Below, one piece after another: positions 20,137 to 29,561 of a stretch of DNA of 64,000 nt. The position numbers and the translations under genes were made by a program. This DNA comes from Buchnera aphidicola (Aphis craccivora) (GTDB lineage Bacteria; Pseudomonadota; Gammaproteobacteria; Enterobacterales; Enterobacteriaceae): positions 558,001-622,000 of the forward strand of contig NZ_CP034897.1 of assembly GCF_005082145.1 (NCBI RefSeq), written 5' to 3'. Positions within the stretch are counted from its first letter, which is position 1. Each line of letters begins with the position of its first letter. The notes beneath the pieces were generated by a model. That model did not search any database and was not told the DNA's origin. It saw only the letters and a program-made list of their open reading frames with translations.

Positions 20137-20814
20137 ATGAAAAATATCGAAAATAATATAAAAATTCTTAAAAAAAAAATTCAATATTCATTGGAAAACA
20201 ATAATTCTTTATTAAAGAAAATTAAAATTATCGCCGCCAGTAAAAATCAATCAGTTGAAAAAATCCAAATAGTTTTATCATCTGGAATATATGAATTTGG
20301 AGAAAATTACATTCAAGAAAGTATTCATAAAATTAAAAAACTAAAAAAAAATAACAAAATTATTTGGCATTTTATAGGAAAGTTGCAATCAAAAAAAACT
20401 AAATTAGTTGCTCAATATTTTGATTGGTGTCAAACTATCGATCGAGAAAAAATTGCAATTTTATTAAATAAATATAGAACAAACAAAAAAATTCCAATGA
20501 ATGTTTTAATACAAATCAATATTTCTCAAGAAGAAAATAAAAATGGTATTTATATAAAAAATTATAAAAAACTAGCAAATATTGTTTCTAAAATGCCTAA
20601 TCTTAATTTTCGAGGAATTATGGCAATGCCTAAAAAAGAAAAAGAAATCATAAAATATTGTGATTATGAAAATATCAGAAATATATTTAATATTTTAAAA
20701 AATGAATATAAATCAGTTGATACACTATCATTGGGAACTAGTTTTGATGTTAAAACAGCTCTCATGTATAACAGTAATATGATTAGAATTGGAAAAGATA
20801 TTTTTAATTCTTGA
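20137..20814 (+). CDS. yggS: PLP homeostasis protein YggS
   Basis: YggS is a single-domain PLP-binding TIM barrel that buffers the cofactor and has no known catalytic reaction. The 225-residue protein has the PLP lysine at Lys36 in IIAASKNQS, the same number as E. coli. FGENYIQES, WHFIGKLQSKK, RGIMAMPK and the C-terminal LSLGTSFD ... RIGKDIF motifs follow the family. It lies 26 bases after ruvX and 44 bases before hemW, all on the plus strand. Confidence 0.94.
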   Translation: MKNIENNIKILKKKIQYSLENNNSLLKKIKIIAASKNQSVEKIQIVLSSGIYEFGENYIQESIHKIKKLKKNNKIIWHFIGKLQSKKTKLVAQYFDWCQTIDREKIAILLNKYRTNKKIPMNVLIQINISQEENKNGIYIKNYKKLANIVSKMPNLNFRGIMAMPKKEKEIIKYCDYENIRNIFNILKNEYKSVDTLSLGTSFDVKTALMYNSNMIRIGKDIFNS

Positions 20815-20858
20815 TATTTTCAAAGAAATATATTACTTTGTTTAAAAAATAAAATATT

Positions 20859-21989
20859 ATGCTAAAATTACCTCCAATTAGTTTATATATCCATATTCCT
20901 TGGTGTATCAAAAAATGTGGATATTGTGATTTTTATTCATATGTTAGCAAAGAAATAATTCCAGAAACAGAATATATTAAAAGTTTGCTAAAAGATTTAG
21001 AAAAAGATTTAAAATTAATATATAAAAGAAAAATAAATAATATTTTTATTGGTGGAGGAACACCTAGTTTACTTCATAATATATCTATTAAAAATTTAAT
21101 AACAGGAATAAAAAAAAGAACAGAGCTTTCTAAGTTCTCAGAAATTACTATAGAATCTAATCCAAAATTAATAGAATACAAAAATTTTAGAAATTATAAA
21201 AAATCAGGAGTTAATCGATTTTCTTTAGGTGTTCAAACATTTAATTCAAATTTACTAAAAAAAATAGAACGTACATATAATAAAAAAGAAGTTATTACAG
21301 CAATAAAAGAAATAAAAAAAATCAATAATAATTTTAATATCGATATTATGTATGGATTGCCAACTCAATCATTAAATAATGTTTTATCAGATTTAAAAAA
21401 TGCTGTTAAATTCAATCCAACACATATATCATGGTATCAATTAACCATAGAACCTAATACTTCATTCTACAAAAAAGATTTACACTTACCACATGAAAAT
21501 ATTATATTTGAAATGTTCAATCAAGGTGAAAAATTTTTAAAAAAATCAGGTTATATAAAATATGAAATATCTTCATATGTGAAATCAAAATATAAATGCA
21601 AACACAATCTTAATTATTGGAATTTTGGAGATTATATCGGAATAGGATGTGGTGCTCATGGTAAAATCACTAAAGTAAATGGAGATATTATTAGAACTGT
21701 TAAAAATAAAAATATCAATGACTTTATAAATGGTAAGTATTTAAATGCTAAGCAACTTATTTTAGATAAAGATAAACCTTTTGAATATTTTATGAATGCT
21801 TTTAGGTTATATAAACCTATTTATAAAAAACATTTCCAAGAACGCACTAATATTAGTATCTCAAATATAGAAAATAATATTAAACAAGCATTAAAAAAAA
21901 AATATTTAATAGAAAATAAAGATTATTGGGAAACAACAAAAAAAGGAAAAATATTTCTTAATTCATTATTAAAAATTTTTTTAAATTAA
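20859..21989 (+). CDS. hemW: radical SAM heme chaperone HemW
   Basis: HemW binds heme and a [4Fe-4S] cluster and helps insert heme into target proteins; it was earlier mis-named as an anaerobic coproporphyrinogen oxidase. The 376 residues (378 in E. coli) carry the radical-SAM cysteines 16, 20 and 23 in PWCIKKCGYCDFYS, then FIGGGTPSLL, GVNRFSLGVQTF, DIMYGLP and the GIGCGAHG loop. Its stop is 7 bases from the convergent trmB stop, leaving no room for a separate terminator. Confidence 0.94.
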   Translation: MLKLPPISLYIHIPWCIKKCGYCDFYSYVSKEIIPETEYIKSLLKDLEKDLKLIYKRKINNIFIGGGTPSLLHNISIKNLITGIKKRTELSKFSEITIESNPKLIEYKNFRNYKKSGVNRFSLGVQTFNSNLLKKIERTYNKKEVITAIKEIKKINNNFNIDIMYGLPTQSLNNVLSDLKNAVKFNPTHISWYQLTIEPNTSFYKKDLHLPHENIIFEMFNQGEKFLKKSGYIKYEISSYVKSKYKCKHNLNYWNFGDYIGIGCGAHGKITKVNGDIIRTVKNKNINDFINGKYLNAKQLILDKDKPFEYFMNAFRLYKPIYKKHFQERTNISISNIENNIKQALKKKYLIENKDYWETTKKGKIFLNSLLKIFLN

Positions 21990-21996
21990 AAAATAT

Positions 21997-22713
21997 TTAA
22001 AATTTAGACTGAAATACTAAATTAAAGATTTGATTTCCCAAAAAATATGCTTTTTTTTCAAACCTTGTTTTTATGTTAGGAATAGAGTCTTTGATAAAAT
22101 TATTTGTGTCAGATAAATTTAAATAATTATCAATTTTTTTTATTGTATTTAATATATAAGAAGCATATTCTTTTGAATCAGTTTTGATATGTAAAATACC
22201 ACCAAAAATTAATTTTTTTAAAATTTTTTTTAAAAAAATATATTGTATCATTCTTCTTTTATGGTGACGTTTTTTAGGCCAAGGATCAGGAAAAAAAATC
22301 TGTATTTTTGATAATGTATGATTAGAAATCATATTTTCAATTACTTCAATTGCATTATAATGTATAATTTTTAAATTTTCTAAATTAGAAACATAAGCAA
22401 AACGTAAACAAGAACCTATTCCTGATTGATATACTTCAATGCCTAAAAAATTATAATGATCAGAATGAATTGCTGTTTGTACTAAAGATTCGCCTGATCC
22501 AAAACCAATATCTAAAATAATTGGATAATTATATTTAAAAACTGATCTAAAATTTATAGGTGTTAATTGATAATTAATTCCAAATAAAGACCAATACTCT
22601 TTAATCGATTGCAATTGAGATTTAGTTATTCGGCCTTTTCGACATACAAAACTTTGGTTTTGTCTTAAAAATATCCCATTTTTATATTTAGGTGTTATAA
22701 TGTTATTTTTCAT
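21997..22713 (-). CDS. trmB: tRNA (guanine-N7-)-methyltransferase
   Basis: TrmB makes m7G46 in the variable loop of tRNAs. The 238 residues match E. coli (239). The SAM-binding motif ILDIGFGSGESLV and the catalytic/tRNA-binding FPDPWPKKRHHKRR are intact. The C-terminus lines up with TRFEKKAYFLGNQIFNL. It is divergent from mutY with a 117-base spacer, the same arrangement as in E. coli. Confidence 0.96.
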   Translation of the reverse strand: MKNNIITPKYKNGIFLRQNQSFVCRKGRITKSQLQSIKEYWSLFGINYQLTPINFRSVFKYNYPIILDIGFGSGESLVQTAIHSDHYNFLGIEVYQSGIGSCLRFAYVSNLENLKIIHYNAIEVIENMISNHTLSKIQIFFPDPWPKKRHHKRRMIQYIFLKKILKKLIFGGILHIKTDSKEYASYILNTIKKIDNYLNLSDTNNFIKDSIPNIKTRFEKKAYFLGNQIFNLVFQSKF

Positions 22714-22830
22714 ATTTCAGTAAATTATTAATTATAAAATATTTGATAAAATCATATATTTATATCTTAACTTTTTTTAAAAAAAAATACAGCTATATTA
22801 CTTTTTTAACTGATAAATAGTTCTATTAAA

Positions 22831-23871
22831 ATGACACTTCATATTTTTTCACAATTAGTTCTGAACTGGTATCATTTAAACGGAAGAAAAAACCTTCCTT
22901 GGCAAAGAGATAAAACATTATATAGAGTTTGGATATCTGAAATAATGTTACAACAAACCCAAGTAAAAACTGTTATTCCATATTTTAAAAAATTTATATC
23001 AAAATTTCCAAATTTAAATTCTTTAAATAATGGTACTTTAAATGAAATTTTATATTTGTGGAGCGGTCTAGGATATTATAAGAGAGCTAAAAATATTTAT
23101 GAAACAGCTAAAATTATAAAAAATAAATTTAATGGAAAATTTCCAAAAAATATTTTAGATTTAGTAAAATTACCAGGTATAGGAAAATCTACTGCAGGAG
23201 CTATTTTATCTTTTACATTAAATTATTTTTTTTCTATTTTAGACGGAAATGTAAAAAGAATATTAATCCGATATTATGGGATTTCTGAATGTTTAAAAAA
23301 TACTAAAACTGAAAAAAAATTATGGAATTTAATAGAAAATATAACTCCTATTCATAATACTGGCGCTTTCAATCAAGGAATAATTGATATCGGCGCATTA
23401 ATTTGCACTTCTAAAATACCTAAGTGCAACATTTGTCCATTAAACACAAAATGTATTGCTTATAAAGAAAAAGAATGGAAAAAATATTCTTTTCAAAAGA
23501 ATACTATAAAAAAAATAAAAAAAAAATACTGGTTTGTTATAATTTATTTTCAAAATACAATTTGGATGCAAAAAAATACTATAAAAAACATTTGGAATAA
23601 TTTATTTTATTTTCCAAGCTTTGAAAAAAAAAATGATGCTATACAATGGATGAAAAAAAATCAAATTAATGTTAAAAATATCAAAGAAATGAATTCTTTT
23701 TGTCATGAATTTAGTCATTTTACAATGTATGCTAACCCAATACTAATAAAATTATTTTTTAAACATAATTGTTTTAATACTAAAAAACAAGGAATTTGGT
23801 ATAATTTAAATAAACCTCAAAAAATTGGCTTACCTAAATTAGTAGAAAAAATTTTAAAATTATTAATATAA
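22831..23871 (+). CDS. mutY: adenine DNA glycosylase
   Basis: MutY removes adenine mispaired with 8-oxoguanine, preventing G:C to T:A changes. The 346-residue protein has catalytic Glu37 in WISEIMLQQTQV, the helix-hairpin-helix LPGIGKSTAGA, Asp138 in DGNVKRIL and the [4Fe-4S] cysteines 192, 199, 202 and 208 (C-x6-C-x2-C-x5-C). The C-terminal NUDIX-like 8-oxoG recognition domain is present but divergent. yggX follows after 29 bases, as in E. coli. Confidence 0.96.
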   Translation: MTLHIFSQLVLNWYHLNGRKNLPWQRDKTLYRVWISEIMLQQTQVKTVIPYFKKFISKFPNLNSLNNGTLNEILYLWSGLGYYKRAKNIYETAKIIKNKFNGKFPKNILDLVKLPGIGKSTAGAILSFTLNYFFSILDGNVKRILIRYYGISECLKNTKTEKKLWNLIENITPIHNTGAFNQGIIDIGALICTSKIPKCNICPLNTKCIAYKEKEWKKYSFQKNTIKKIKKKYWFVIIYFQNTIWMQKNTIKNIWNNLFYFPSFEKKNDAIQWMKKNQINVKNIKEMNSFCHEFSHFTMYANPILIKLFFKHNCFNTKKQGIWYNLNKPQKIGLPKLVEKILKLLI

Positions 23872-23900
23872 TTTTTCAATAAAAGGAAAAATTAAAATCA

Positions 23901-24140
23901 ATGTCTCGTAAAATTTTTTGTGTATTTTTACAAAAAGAATCTGAAGGTCATGAATTTCCACCATATCCAGGAGAGCTAGGAAAAAAAATATACTATAAAA
24001 TATCTAAAAAAGCCTGGAGACAATGGATTATTCAACAAACTAAATTGATAAATGAAGAAAAATTAAATATGATGAATGCAATAGATCAAAAGAAAATAAA
24101 AAAATATATGCAATTATTTTTATTTAAAAATATTACCTAA
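23901..24140 (+). CDS. yggX: probable Fe(2+)-trafficking protein YggX
   Basis: YggX is linked to iron handling and protection of Fe-S clusters from oxidants. The 79-residue protein keeps [16 protein letters not shown] with the conserved Cys7, [10 protein letters not shown], and [20 protein letters not shown]. It is about 12 residues shorter than E. coli YggX (91) because the C-terminal tail is lost. An AAGGAAAA ribosome site precedes the ATG. The mutY-yggX pair, both tied to oxidative damage, is conserved. Confidence 0.94.
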   Translation: MSRKIFCVFLQKESEGHEFPPYPGELGKKIYYKISKKAWRQWIIQQTKLINEEKLNMMNAIDQKKIKKYMQLFLFKNIT

Positions 24141-24201
24141 AAATAAAAATATATTTTAAATAAAATTTACATTAAGTTAAACATGTTGATTTATTAAAAA
24201 A

Positions 24202-24984
24202 GTGCTCATATTCGATTCTGGTATAGGAGGGATTTCTATATTAGAAAATATTAAAAAAAATCTTCCTAATATAAATTATATATATTTATTAGATAATGAA
24301 GGGTTTCCTTATGGAGAAAAAAAAGAATCTTTTATTATAGAAAGAAGTATTAAAATAATTAATACAATTAAAACAATCTATCCAATCAAATTAGTTGTTG
24401 TTGCTTGTAATACCGCAAGTACAATATCTTTATCTATATTAAAAAAAACTTTTAATATTCCTATTATTGGAGTTTTACCTTCGTTAGATAAAGCAATTAA
24501 AATAACAAAAAACAATAAGATTGGTTTTATTGCAACTAAAGCAACAATACAAAGTATATATATTAAAAAAATTATATACAAACATATTCATCGTAAAAAT
24601 ATAAAAATAATAGCAACAAATAAACTCGCAAAAATTGCTGAAAAAAAAATTCGAAAATTATCAATTTCTAATTTAGAGTTAAAAAAAATTTTTAATTCTT
24701 GGATTACACTTTCAGTACAACCTGATACGATTTATCTTGGTTGTACTCATTTTTTATTTTTAAAAAATGAAATTCAAAATATTTTTTATAAACCAATTAA
24801 TTTTTTAGATACTCATGAAAGTGTAACTGAAATAGTTAAACAATATTTTATAAAAAATAAAACAAAACAAAATATAAAAGAAAATATTTTTTTATATTCA
24901 CAATATAATAAAGAACTTAATAATTTATTATGGGTATTAAAAAAATATAAATTTAACCGTATTGAAAAAATTAATTTAGATTAA
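24202..24984 (+). CDS. murI: glutamate racemase
   Basis: MurI makes D-glutamate for peptidoglycan. The 260-residue protein starts at GTG with MLIFDSGIGG, so the catalytic acid region is right at the N-terminus and the usual leader before it is absent. Catalytic Cys69 (VVVACNTAST) and Cys181 (LGCTHF) are both present, with DNEGFPYGEK between. An upstream ATG at 24183 is out of frame and soon stops. The 3' end overlaps the convergent sbcB stop region by 14 bases. Confidence 0.92.
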   Translation: MLIFDSGIGGISILENIKKNLPNINYIYLLDNEGFPYGEKKESFIIERSIKIINTIKTIYPIKLVVVACNTASTISLSILKKTFNIPIIGVLPSLDKAIKITKNNKIGFIATKATIQSIYIKKIIYKHIHRKNIKIIATNKLAKIAEKKIRKLSISNLELKKIFNSWITLSVQPDTIYLGCTHFLFLKNEIQNIFYKPINFLDTHESVTEIVKQYFIKNKTKQNIKENIFLYSQYNKELNNLLWVLKKYKFNRIEKINLD

Positions 24985-26431
24985 TTTTTTGATAAAACAA
25001 AGTTTTATATTTTTCAAAAATATATTTTAATAGTTTATTTAACAAATTTACTTTTTCTATATCATAAGAAAATTTTTCTAAAAGATTTTCAATCTTATTT
25101 ACATATTCCTTCAAAACTAATCGATTAAAAACTTTAAAACAATGATCAAACCAAATTTTTTTTTCATTAGTATTTAATATGAATATAAAATTTCGAGCTT
25201 TATATCGAAAAAAAAGTTCTTTTAAACGTATATCTTTAAAACCTAATGTAATATTTTTTAAATGTATCGGATTGGTATTACTAATTTTTTTTATTAATTG
25301 TTTATCTTGTAAGTTAAAAAAACCATGATAAATTTTTAAATCTACATTTGAAATTTCTTGAAAGATATTTATTTTAGAAAGGAAAAATTTTATATGATTT
25401 ATTATAAAATAATTTAATTTAATTAAATTTATTTTCTCATCTATGTAAAAATCTTTTAATTTTAATCTTTCAGCGTCTTCTGTTCGGATAAATTGAATAG
25501 GAACTAATATAGGACAACGGTTAAAATATATCAATACTATTCCTAAATCAAATAAATTTTTACTATTTACATTTTGATAATGATTTTTTTTAAAAAATTC
25601 AATTAATTTTTTAATATCTTTAAACAAATCTATTGCAATTAATAGATTGCTATTATTTTCATCCCAGAATAGAGGTAATATAAAACTCATATTATTACGT
25701 ATAACAGTAAAATAACTAGAAATATAAAGAATAGGTTGAAAACTATTTATATTAATTAATTTATATAATTCATTTTTTTTTCGATATTTAAAAAAAAAGT
25801 TAAATAATTTTGGTTGTTTTTTTCTTATAAGTTTTGCGAGCTCAATAGTAGCATAAACATCAGAAATTGCATCATGCGCATTATAATGTAATATATTATT
25901 TTCTTGAGTTAACTCAGATAGTTTAAAAATAGGAAAACCAAGATTATTTTTAGGCCATTTAATACCATGAGGTCTTAAAAGATAACATACTCTCATAATA
26001 TTTAATAAATCCCAACGAGAATTATTATTCTTCCAACTCCATTCATATGGATCTAAAAAATTACGATAAAATATATTTCTTGTAATTTCATCATCAAAAG
26101 CAATATTATTATAACCTACTATACAAGTATTAGGTTTAATTAAAATATTATATATTTTCCTGGAAAATTCATATTCATTAGTTCCATGTTTAAATGTATA
26201 CTGTGGAGTAATTTTAGTTGTTAAAATAGAATAAGGTTCTGGCAAATAATCATCAGATGGAAAGCAATAAAAACATTTTGGTTCTTCAATAATTGTTAAA
26301 TTTTCATCTGTTCTAATAGATGCAAATTGAGCAGGTTTGTCTAATGATGTATGTGTTCCAAAAGTTTCATAATCATAAAATAATAAAGTAAATAAATTTT
26401 TTTGATAAAGAATTTTTTTATGTTTGTTCAT
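24971..26431 (-). CDS. sbcB: exodeoxyribonuclease I
   Basis: Exonuclease I degrades single-stranded DNA 3' to 5' in recombination and mismatch repair. The 486-residue protein (475 in E. coli) has the DEDDh residues: Asp20 and Glu22 in FYDYETFGTH, VGYNNIAFDDEITRN, and AHDAISDVYAT. LLRPHGIKWP and the SH3-like and C-terminal helical regions follow. Its last 14 bases overlap murI on the opposite strand. Confidence 0.94.
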   Translation of the reverse strand: MNKHKKILYQKNLFTLLFYDYETFGTHTSLDKPAQFASIRTDENLTIIEEPKCFYCFPSDDYLPEPYSILTTKITPQYTFKHGTNEYEFSRKIYNILIKPNTCIVGYNNIAFDDEITRNIFYRNFLDPYEWSWKNNNSRWDLLNIMRVCYLLRPHGIKWPKNNLGFPIFKLSELTQENNILHYNAHDAISDVYATIELAKLIRKKQPKLFNFFFKYRKKNELYKLININSFQPILYISSYFTVIRNNMSFILPLFWDENNSNLLIAIDLFKDIKKLIEFFKKNHYQNVNSKNLFDLGIVLIYFNRCPILVPIQFIRTEDAERLKLKDFYIDEKINLIKLNYFIINHIKFFLSKINIFQEISNVDLKIYHGFFNLQDKQLIKKISNTNPIHLKNITLGFKDIRLKELFFRYKARNFIFILNTNEKKIWFDHCFKVFNRLVLKEYVNKIENLLEKFSYDIEKVNLLNKLLKYIFEKYKTLFYQKINLN

Positions 26432-26760
26432 TACATAATCTTAATAATTTAAATAACTAAATTTATAAAAGAATTTCTTTTAATAAATTAAAAGAAATTG
26501 TTATAAATATTCTAAATACTATTTATATAAAAATATTTATACATATAAAATTTATAAATAAATTTAAAAGAAAAATAAAAGAAATACCTGATATTAAAAA
26601 ACAATCAAAATAAGAATTTTATTAATAATTTAAAAAAATATATTATATCAGATATAAATTGAGAGGAAATTAAAAAATAATTTTACGATAAAATGAATAT
26701 ACAGGTAAAATTGATAATTATAATATAAATTAAAATATTATAAATTTACATTAAATTTTT
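26432..26760. other. AT-rich spacer sbcB to tRNA-Asn
   Basis: This 329-base stretch upstream of sbcB and downstream of tRNA-Asn shows no protein remnant, tRNA or clear hairpin on either strand. It presumably holds the sbcB promoter. Confidence 0.5.
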
Positions 26761-26833
26761 CTCCCCTGACTGGGCTCGAACCAGTGACATACGGATTAAC
26801 AGTCCGCCGTTCTACCAACTGAACTACAGAGGA
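26761..26833 (-). tRNA. tRNA-Asn (GTT anticodon)
   Basis: On the minus strand this gives a standard cloverleaf almost identical to E. coli asnT: acceptor TCCTCTG with CAGGGGA (one G-U pair), D loop AGTTCAGTTGGTAGA, anticodon loop CTGTTAA and T loop TTCGAGC. The discriminator is G and no CCA is encoded. Confidence 0.97.
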
Positions 26834-26968
26834 ATATCAATATTTATATCAAAAATTTACATATCTGTCAAATATATATATAAAATTAAAAATTAACTAT
26901 AAATTTTTTAAAAGAAGTCTAGATTATTATAAGAAATTCATTTATAGTAAAAGGTATAAAAATATTAA

Positions 26969-27041
26969 GGCCCTTTAGCTCAGTGGTTAGAGCAGGCGAC
27001 TCATAATCGCTTGGTCGCTGGTTCAAATCCAGCAAGGGCCA
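26969..27041 (+). tRNA. tRNA-Ile2 (CAT anticodon, lysidine-modified)
   Basis: The sequence matches E. coli ileX nearly base for base: GGCCCTT acceptor, AGCTCAGTGGTTAGAGC, anticodon loop with CAT, and GGTCGCTGGTTCAAATCC. The CAT anticodon with ileX-type body means this is the AUA-reading isoleucine tRNA, whose C34 must be converted to lysidine by TilS, rather than a methionine tRNA. No CCA is encoded. Confidence 0.95.
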
Positions 27042-27131
27042 TAAAAACTAATAAACTAAAATATAAAATATTTTTAAATATTAAAAAATAACATTAACTA
27101 AATTTTTCATCATTAATTAGGATTCAAATTG

Positions 27132-27775
27132 ATGGAATGGAAAAAAGAATTTATTGAGTTTCTTTTAAAAAAAAAGTCTTAAATTTTGGAACATTTATAC
27201 TAAAATCAGGACGAACTAGTCCTTATTTTTTTAATTCAGGATTATTATCAACAGGTAAAGATACTGCTAAAATTGGATTGTTTTACGCACGCGCAATAAT
27301 GGATTTAAATATTAAATTTGATGTATTATTTGGACCTGCTTATAAAGGTATTCCTATTGTAGTTTCTACTTCTATAGCGTTAAAAAATCAATATAATTTA
27401 GATATTCCATATTCTTTTAATAGAAAAGAAGAAAAAAAATATGGAGAAAAAGGAGAACTGATAGGTGGAAATATAAAAAATAAAAAAATTATTATTTTAG
27501 ATGATGTAATAACTTCAGGAATGTCAATAAACCATTCAATTAAAATAATTGAAAAAGAAAATTCTAAAATATCTTCAATTTTTGTTTTGCTTGATCGAAA
27601 AGAAAAAAGAGAGAGTAACTTACACAAGGTTAATTATCTAAAAAAACAAAAAACTCATAAAATCAACTCTATTATTACAATAAACGATTTGATTATTTAT
27701 CTTTCAAAAAAAGAAAAATTAAAAAAATATGCTTCTAAATTAATAGAATATCATGCAGAACATGGAACTTTTTAA
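27132..27775 (+). pseudogene. pyrE: orotate phosphoribosyltransferase, broken by a 1-base poly(A) frameshift (possibly rescued)
   Basis: PyrE joins orotate and PRPP to form OMP in pyrimidine synthesis. ATG at 27132 opens MEWKKEFIEFLLKK, then a run of nine A (27167-27175) shifts the frame and a stop follows at 27180. One more A would give LLKKKVLNFGTFILKSGR and continue in frame to 27775, giving 214 residues against 213 in E. coli. Everything after the tract is conserved: SPYFFNSGL, LFGPAYKGIPIV, and the PRPP loop IILDDVITSGMS. The otherwise intact sequence argues for recent breakage, slippage rescue or a sequencing error rather than an old pseudogene. It is convergent with dut, 11 bases apart. 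Confidence 0.9.
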
Positions 27776-27786
27776 AAATCTTATAT

Positions 27787-28251
27787 TTATATTCCAGAAT
27801 GACCAAATCCGCTTTTAAAACGAGCAGTTTTCTTAAATTTTTTGACTATAGAAAATTTTGGGCGAATAATTGGAACAAATACTATTTGTGCAATTCTATT
27901 ATTAGGATAAATAAAAAAATCTTTTACACTCCTGTTCCATAGTGAAATCATTAATTCACCTTGATAATCTGAATCAATTAAACCTACTAAATTCCCTAAA
28001 ACAATACCATCTTTATGACCTAATCCAGATCGGGGTAAAATTAAAGCAGTAATATAAGGGTTTTCAATATATATTGAAATTCCAGTTGGAACTAAAACAA
28101 CTTCTTTTGCAGGTAAAATTATTTTTTTACTTATACATGCTTTAAGATCTAGTGCAGAAGATCCAGAAGTAGCATATTCAGGTAAAAAACTATCGTTACT
28201 TTTAACTTCTTTAGTATTTAAAAATTTAATTTGAATTTGATTTGTATTCAT
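27787..28251 (-). CDS. dut: dUTP diphosphatase
   Basis: Dut hydrolyses dUTP to dUMP, supplying dTMP synthesis and keeping uracil out of DNA. The 154-residue trimeric dUTPase has its motifs in order: SALDLKACI (1), PRSGLGHKDGI (2), GLIDSDYQGEL (3), NRIAQIVFVP (4) and the C-terminal GFGHSG (5). E. coli orders dut and pyrE close together, as here. cysQ lies 35 bases upstream on the same strand. Confidence 0.97.
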   Translation of the reverse strand: MNTNQIQIKFLNTKEVKSNDSFLPEYATSGSSALDLKACISKKIILPAKEVVLVPTGISIYIENPYITALILPRSGLGHKDGIVLGNLVGLIDSDYQGELMISLWNRSVKDFFIYPNNRIAQIVFVPIIRPKFSIVKKFKKTARFKSGFGHSGI

Positions 28252-28286
28252 ATTTTATTAACGTGTTATTAAAATATATTTTAAAA

Positions 28287-29039
28287 TTACGATAAAACTA
28301 AAAAATCTGGATTAATTAACGATACTCTAGAAATCAAGGAATAATTTAAGCTTTTTCTTTCATTATATGAAATTACTTTTCCCCCTGCAGCTGCAACAAT
28401 AGCATGTCCTGCTGCAGTATCCCAGATATATGTTTTTCCAAATCTTGCGTAAACCTGCGCTTTTCCTTCTGCTACATAACAAAACTTTAAAGATGAACCT
28501 AATTTTTTTATTGTATACTTTTCGGTTTTCTTCAAAAAATCATGTAGTTTTTTATTTGGATGCGAACGACTAATAATAAATTTTGGTATATTAGATCGCA
28601 TTACAGAGATGCTTTCTTTATATCCTTCTGAATTTATTTTATAAGCTTGTTTTTTATAAGCGTAATATAAAGTATTAAAAAAAGGAGCATATACAACACC
28701 TAATATAGGTATTCCATATTCAATTAAACTAATATTAACTGTAAATTCACCATTTTTTTTTAAAAATTCTTTTGTTCCATCTAGCGGATCAATTAACCAA
28801 TAAGTATTCCAATTTTTATTATATTTAATATCATCAAAATCTTCTTCAGATAAAATTGGAATATTTGGCGAAATAGTAGTTAATCCACTTTTAATAATTT
28901 TATTAGCAATTTTATCTGCATTAGTTACAGGACTTTTATCAAGTTTATAAGAAATATCTAGTAATGCACCACTAGAATTATAAACTTTCATAATAGCAGC
29001 CCCGGCATTACGAGTGATTTTACAAATCTCTTTAAACAT
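28287..29039 (-). CDS. cysQ: 3'(2'),5'-bisphosphate nucleotidase
   Basis: CysQ removes the 3'-phosphate from PAP (a by-product of PAPS-dependent sulfate reduction) and related bisphosphates. The 250-residue inositol-monophosphatase-fold protein has the metal sites ILSEEDFD, DPLDGTKEFLKK and WDTAAGHAIVAAAGG. Length is close to E. coli (246). It lies 21 bases after the rplI start region on the same strand, keeping the E. coli cysQ neighbourhood near rplI. Confidence 0.95.
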   Translation of the reverse strand: MFKEICKITRNAGAAIMKVYNSSGALLDISYKLDKSPVTNADKIANKIIKSGLTTISPNIPILSEEDFDDIKYNKNWNTYWLIDPLDGTKEFLKKNGEFTVNISLIEYGIPILGVVYAPFFNTLYYAYKKQAYKINSEGYKESISVMRSNIPKFIISRSHPNKKLHDFLKKTEKYTIKKLGSSLKFCYVAEGKAQVYARFGKTYIWDTAAGHAIVAAAGGKVISYNERKSLNYSLISRVSLINPDFLVLS

Positions 29040-29060
29040 CTAACACCATTTTAAAATAAA

Positions 29061-29513
29061 TTATTTTTTAGCAATTATATTAACTATCAAATGTTCATAT
29101 ACTTCGCTATGCGGTTGAAAAATTACTTGATGCTCTCCTACATGACGCAATACTCCATTTGGTAATTTTATTTCTTTTTTATTAATTTTTATACCTAATT
29201 GAAATATTTCTTTAACAATATCTCTTACACCTACAGAACCAAATATTTTATTTTCTTTTCCAACTTTTGAAGGAATTGTGATAGATTTGATTTGCTTTAT
29301 TTTATCAGCACGAGATTTAGCAAGTAGTAACTCATTAATATTTTTTTCTTTTAATTTAATTTTTTGATCTTCAAAAGATTGAATATTTTTTTTATCAGCT
29401 AAAATAGCTTTTCCTTGAGGAATTAAATAATTTCTAGCATAACCTGATTTAACTTTCACGATTTTTCCAGAATCACCTAGGTTTTTAACTTTTAATAAAA
29501 GAATTACTTCCAT
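29061..29513 (-). CDS. rplI: 50S ribosomal protein L9
   Basis: L9 is a two-domain protein bound to domain V of 23S rRNA. The 150 residues match E. coli (149): N-terminal MEVILLLKVKNLGDSGKIVKVKSGYARNYLIP (seen in two conserved blocks), a long connecting helix, and a C-terminal RNA-binding domain (GSVGVRDI, HSEVYEHLIVNI). It follows rpsR with a 48-base gap in the rpsF-rpsR-rplI operon. Confidence 0.97.
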   Translation of the reverse strand: MEVILLLKVKNLGDSGKIVKVKSGYARNYLIPQGKAILADKKNIQSFEDQKIKLKEKNINELLLAKSRADKIKQIKSITIPSKVGKENKIFGSVGVRDIVKEIFQLGIKINKKEIKLPNGVLRHVGEHQVIFQPHSEVYEHLIVNIIAKK

Positions 29514-29561
29514 TATTTATTATTCTCTTTTAAATTTAAAAATATAATCATTAATTTTATA

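Noticed and set aside
24183-24197. ATG at 24183 as the murI start joined by a poly(A) frameshift
   Set aside because: The frame reaches a TAA before the A run, so tract slippage alone cannot join it to murI.
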